49,281 nt of DNA. Origin: Thamnocephalis sphaerospora (taxonomy: Eukaryota > Zoopagomycota > Zoopagomycetes > Zoopagales > Sigmoideomycetaceae). The stretch is taken from assembly GCA_003614735.1 (NCBI GenBank), contig KZ992472.1, positions 1 through 49,281 of the forward strand. The letters are read 5' to 3'. Under the pieces are notes generated by a model that saw only the letters and a list, made by a program, of their open reading frames with translations, was not told the origin of the DNA and did not search any database. This document shows, in pieces, positions 45,901 to 49,281 of the stretch (position 1 is the stretch's first letter; the number at the start of each line of letters is the position of its first letter). A program made the position numbers and the translations under genes.

Positions 45901-48036
45901 TGTAAGTGTGCCGGTCTTATCGGACAGCAGGTACTCCACCCGACCCAGCTCCTCCGGAATGGTGCTGGTGCGAACCAGCGTGTCGGGGATATCTTGATCA
46001 CGCATGATCAGCGATGAATACACCGTCTTTCCCATATCCAGGTTGACACGCAAGCTGTGCGAAATAACCGCTGGTCAGTATCTGCTGGTGTGTACGCACT
46101 GACAGCCATCCGTTGCAGACCTACCTAATTGGAATAATGGACGAAAACAGGATCAAGAACCTAACCAGATAGACATACCAGGTGCCGCGGAAGCCATTAA
46201 GCGCAATCAGCAGCAAAGACATGAGGAACGTGACCAGACAAAGAATCTGCACTCGCGGAGTGCATTAGCCGTCCTGCCGTAAAGCTGCGACAATATGCAC
46301 ATCTGCGTGTCTACCTTGGACAGTCGATTGATTTCCCAATCAATCAGACCGACTTTGGTGCCAGGCTGGTTCGTATTCATCACAGAGCGTGTCTCGCGGC
46401 CGGTATACACAACCAGACCAACCACACTGCCCGCTGCCAGCACAGTACTCGCCCAAAGTGTGTTCTCCACACCGAGCGGCTCAACCTTGGTGAAGCAGTT
46501 TGTCGTCAGAATCAGCAGTGCGCAAGACATATTCGGGTGCTAGTGCACATACTGGTGGTGATCCCAGAGGGCTGCCGTGAGACACACGTGTAAACGTGCC
46601 GACAAAACTATGAATGTCCTTTTGCGGCGGATCGGCTAATGTCATCGGGTAAGTATGCGACTCGATGGCCACTCCGCACCAAGCAACTCGGTACTGACCA
46701 TTCACATAGGCTTCCAGATGTACCAGCGCCGCATCGTTGGGCAGCTTCTGGCACGATGGCACAGCGATACTGGTACGTTTGCAGTATCATGTTAGTCGCG
46801 TAAACGCACCCCGATGCCGCATTAACGTACCGCAGCTTCCAGTCAGTTTCTCCGTCCAGCTGATCGGTGCGCAAAAAGCATGTGCCGTCCTGCTCTGTCG
46901 TACGTAGCAGAATCATGTCTGCGGGCACCTATCGTCCACACCAAGCGCTCGGGTGTCAACGCCGCCTACCGCAATCTTACGCCCCAGCCCTATGCCTACC
47001 CGCTGATCCTTGCGAATGACGACGAGATCGCCGACAGAAATTTCAGCTGCAGTTACTTCGCGCCAATCTCCGTCCTCGGTCAACAGTTGGTATCGCTGGG
47101 CATTGGCTTCGCGGTCGCGTCGCCGCCGCGCCAAATCGTCCGACGCCTCCTTGGCCATCGTCACCATGAGCACAAAGCAGAGCGGTCCGATATACGTGAT
47201 AATGTAGCCTGCACATACAGCAATGTTACACGGCGGTAAGCGTATGCTTGAGGGAGATGACGCGGTTGTACACATGCATGCTACCGCTCACCAATCTGCA
47301 GCTCGGGTACAAACTGCGACAGCGCCACCAAGAGAAAGTAGAGGTTGAAAAAGAATTTGAACTGCTCATAGAGCACCACGGGAATGAACGTGATGGCGTT
47401 GTACTTTTGGTTCTGCACCAGATTCGGCGGATACCGCTGTTTCTTGGGCCGATCTGGATATGCGTGGCGGATTAGCTGAGCAACTGTGCACCAACAAGCG
47501 CATGCATACCCTCTGCTCGCAGTGGAACAACGCGCGACCCGTCCTTGTTGCAGCCATACTTTGACGGCCGCATCAACGGTCTATCCGACAACGAAGGTCC
47601 CATCGAAAAGTCGCCAATGGTGCCGCTATCCTCGTCGTCGCGGCCGAACGCGTTGCGCCGCTTACGGGTCGGAGATGTCTATCGGCACGACAGCCGTCGC
47701 GCTGAGATGAGCGTTGCCTCGATGAACCGTCGACACTTTGACCATGCCTACCTCTAGCGCGTCTTCTTCATCGATGGAGAGACGGCCGACATGCTGACGA
47801 CCACGCCGGCTCCGCGCCATCAGCGGCGCCATGCTCTCTTCGTCGTCGGAAACGCGTGCCTTTCCCATGGTGCTGTCGCCTATCGCGTCCTGTTGCACGG
47901 AATCTCTAGGATTAAGCGCAGGCTGGGAGTCTGCAGTCGCGTCCAGGCCGGCTCCGCTACTATCACGATGGCCGCGACGTGTTTCGTGCAGTTGGTAGGA
48001 TTCGCCGGCGTTGTTGTCGTCTTCTAGCGCGTCCAT
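42910..48036 (-). CDS. NEO1: P4-type phospholipid flippase, Neo1/ATP9 family
   Basis: Neo1-type P4-ATPases flip aminophospholipids in Golgi/endosome membranes without a Cdc50 partner. After an acidic cytosolic N-terminus (from [18 protein letters not shown]) come [20 protein letters not shown] and [12 protein letters not shown] of the first helices. The actuator loop has [13 protein letters not shown] (DGET). Then [12 protein letters not shown], typical of Neo1, and [20 protein letters not shown] with the phosphorylated Asp. Nucleotide-binding parts are [14 protein letters not shown] and [15 protein letters not shown]. The P domain has [14 protein letters not shown] and [13 protein letters not shown]. 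The C-terminal helices include [20 protein letters not shown] and [20 protein letters not shown], ending SYAKLT at TGA 42912-42910. There are about 18 short introns. All catalytic motifs are intact. The DVNEE and PISLR signatures separate it from Drs2/Dnf types. Confidence 0.93.
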
Positions 48037-48678
48037 AAACAGTCGTTGGGGCAGCGCTCACACCCGCCTGCCCAGTGTCTGCACTTTTAAGTGCGGACAA
48101 GCAGCGGTTAGAGGCACAACACCGCCAAGAAATGCGTCGGTGCCTGTTCCGTTGACTGCAAGGGTATGGACACGCAAAAGACTCTAGCGACCGGCAGCAG
48201 CGCTGGAGCGTTATAGGACAGGTATAGTGCTGCTGTGCAGGCGAGTTGGTATGGTTAGCTAAGAAGCAATGCGAGATGACAAGTGAGCGACCAGCAGGTG
48301 TGTTTGGTCGGCTAGCGCCCCCTGACCAATAGCGACTTGCTCCGATCCGTCTTGTGACGCTACTGAGCTTTCGTGGATCCAGCGTGTCGTTTCCCTTGGC
48401 TGCGCACCGTCTTAGCCTTCCGTGCCACGTCTTCCCAGTCACCACCCAGCAAGCATCCCACCTCCTCTCCTTTCACTACGCCAGCGCACGCATCCAGGCC
48501 ACCCAGTCACCCAGTCTTTCGGCTAGCGCTGCCAGCCTCTCTCATACAATCGCTAACCGTCTTGTCGACTGTCGCTGCCGCCGCCACCAGCACTTTACTC
48601 TTGGCAACCCCTCAGCAACGCCCGCCTATACTCTGTTCCCTGCCGCGCTGCAGCATCGGAACAACCACGAGCGCTACC
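48037..48678. promoter_or_regulatory. Divergent promoter region of NEO1 (-) and VPS1 (+)
   Basis: These 642 nt separate two divergent start codons. The 300 nt before VPS1 are pyrimidine-rich on its coding strand (CACCCAGTCACCCAGTC and similar), as in many fungal 5' leaders. No RNA gene or clear operator is visible. Confidence 0.4.

Positions 48679-49281
<603 letters not shown>

Overview
The window is a gene-dense nuclear segment from a fungus. Almost every gene is cut by several short introns, mostly about 55-90 nt, with GTA/GTG donors, TAAC- or TGAC-type branch motifs and AG acceptors. Reading frames join cleanly across them into conserved fungal proteins. Intron density, the Rsp5/Pab2/Neo1/Vps1/Rix7 set, a DUF7137-like protein, a TPX2 protein and a ROCK-type kinase together argue against a Saccharomyces- or Schizosaccharomyces-like yeast. 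They fit a basidiomycete or an early-diverging fungus. That placement is inference.

Layout. 1-5.3 kb: the 3' end of a SAC/hSac2 phosphoinositide phosphatase (+), an alpha-arrestin (-), an unresolved stretch, and a UPF0538/C2orf76 protein (+). 5.5-11.6 kb: a PABPN1/Pab2-type nuclear poly(A)-binding protein (-), a small membrane-protein candidate (-), and a complete Rsp5/NEDD4 HECT ubiquitin ligase (-). 12.7-18.8 kb: the tandem AAA ATPase Rix7/NVL (+), mitochondrial uL3m (-), and a secreted DUF7137-like protein (+). 18.8-21 kb: no confident gene. 21-25.4 kb: an SVOP/SV2-like MFS transporter (+) and a basic disordered protein (+). 25.2-34.4 kb: an unknown minus-strand ORF, a ROCK-like kinase (+) and a TPX2-family protein (-). 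34.7-40.4 kb: phosphopantetheine adenylyltransferase (+) and an ataxin-2/Pbp1 homologue (-). 40.4-42.9 kb: strongly strand-asymmetric non-coding DNA upstream of PBP1. 42.9-49.3 kb: a Neo1/ATP9-type P4-ATPase (-) and the 5' end of a Vps1 dynamin (+).

The genes do not form a pathway cluster; this is ordinary housekeeping gene order. Themes recur: membrane traffic and phospholipids (SAC phosphatase, arrestin, Rsp5, Neo1, Vps1), RNA (Pab2, Pbp1), ribosome making (Rix7, uL3m) and cytoskeleton (ROCK-like kinase, TPX2). The one plausible functional pair is the PY-motif arrestin and Rsp5, since arrestins of this type are Rsp5 adaptors.

I saw no tRNA, rRNA, transposon, CRISPR array or virus. Exon limits were read by eye from splice motifs and family conservation. 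Coordinates give the outer limits of each coding region, introns included.
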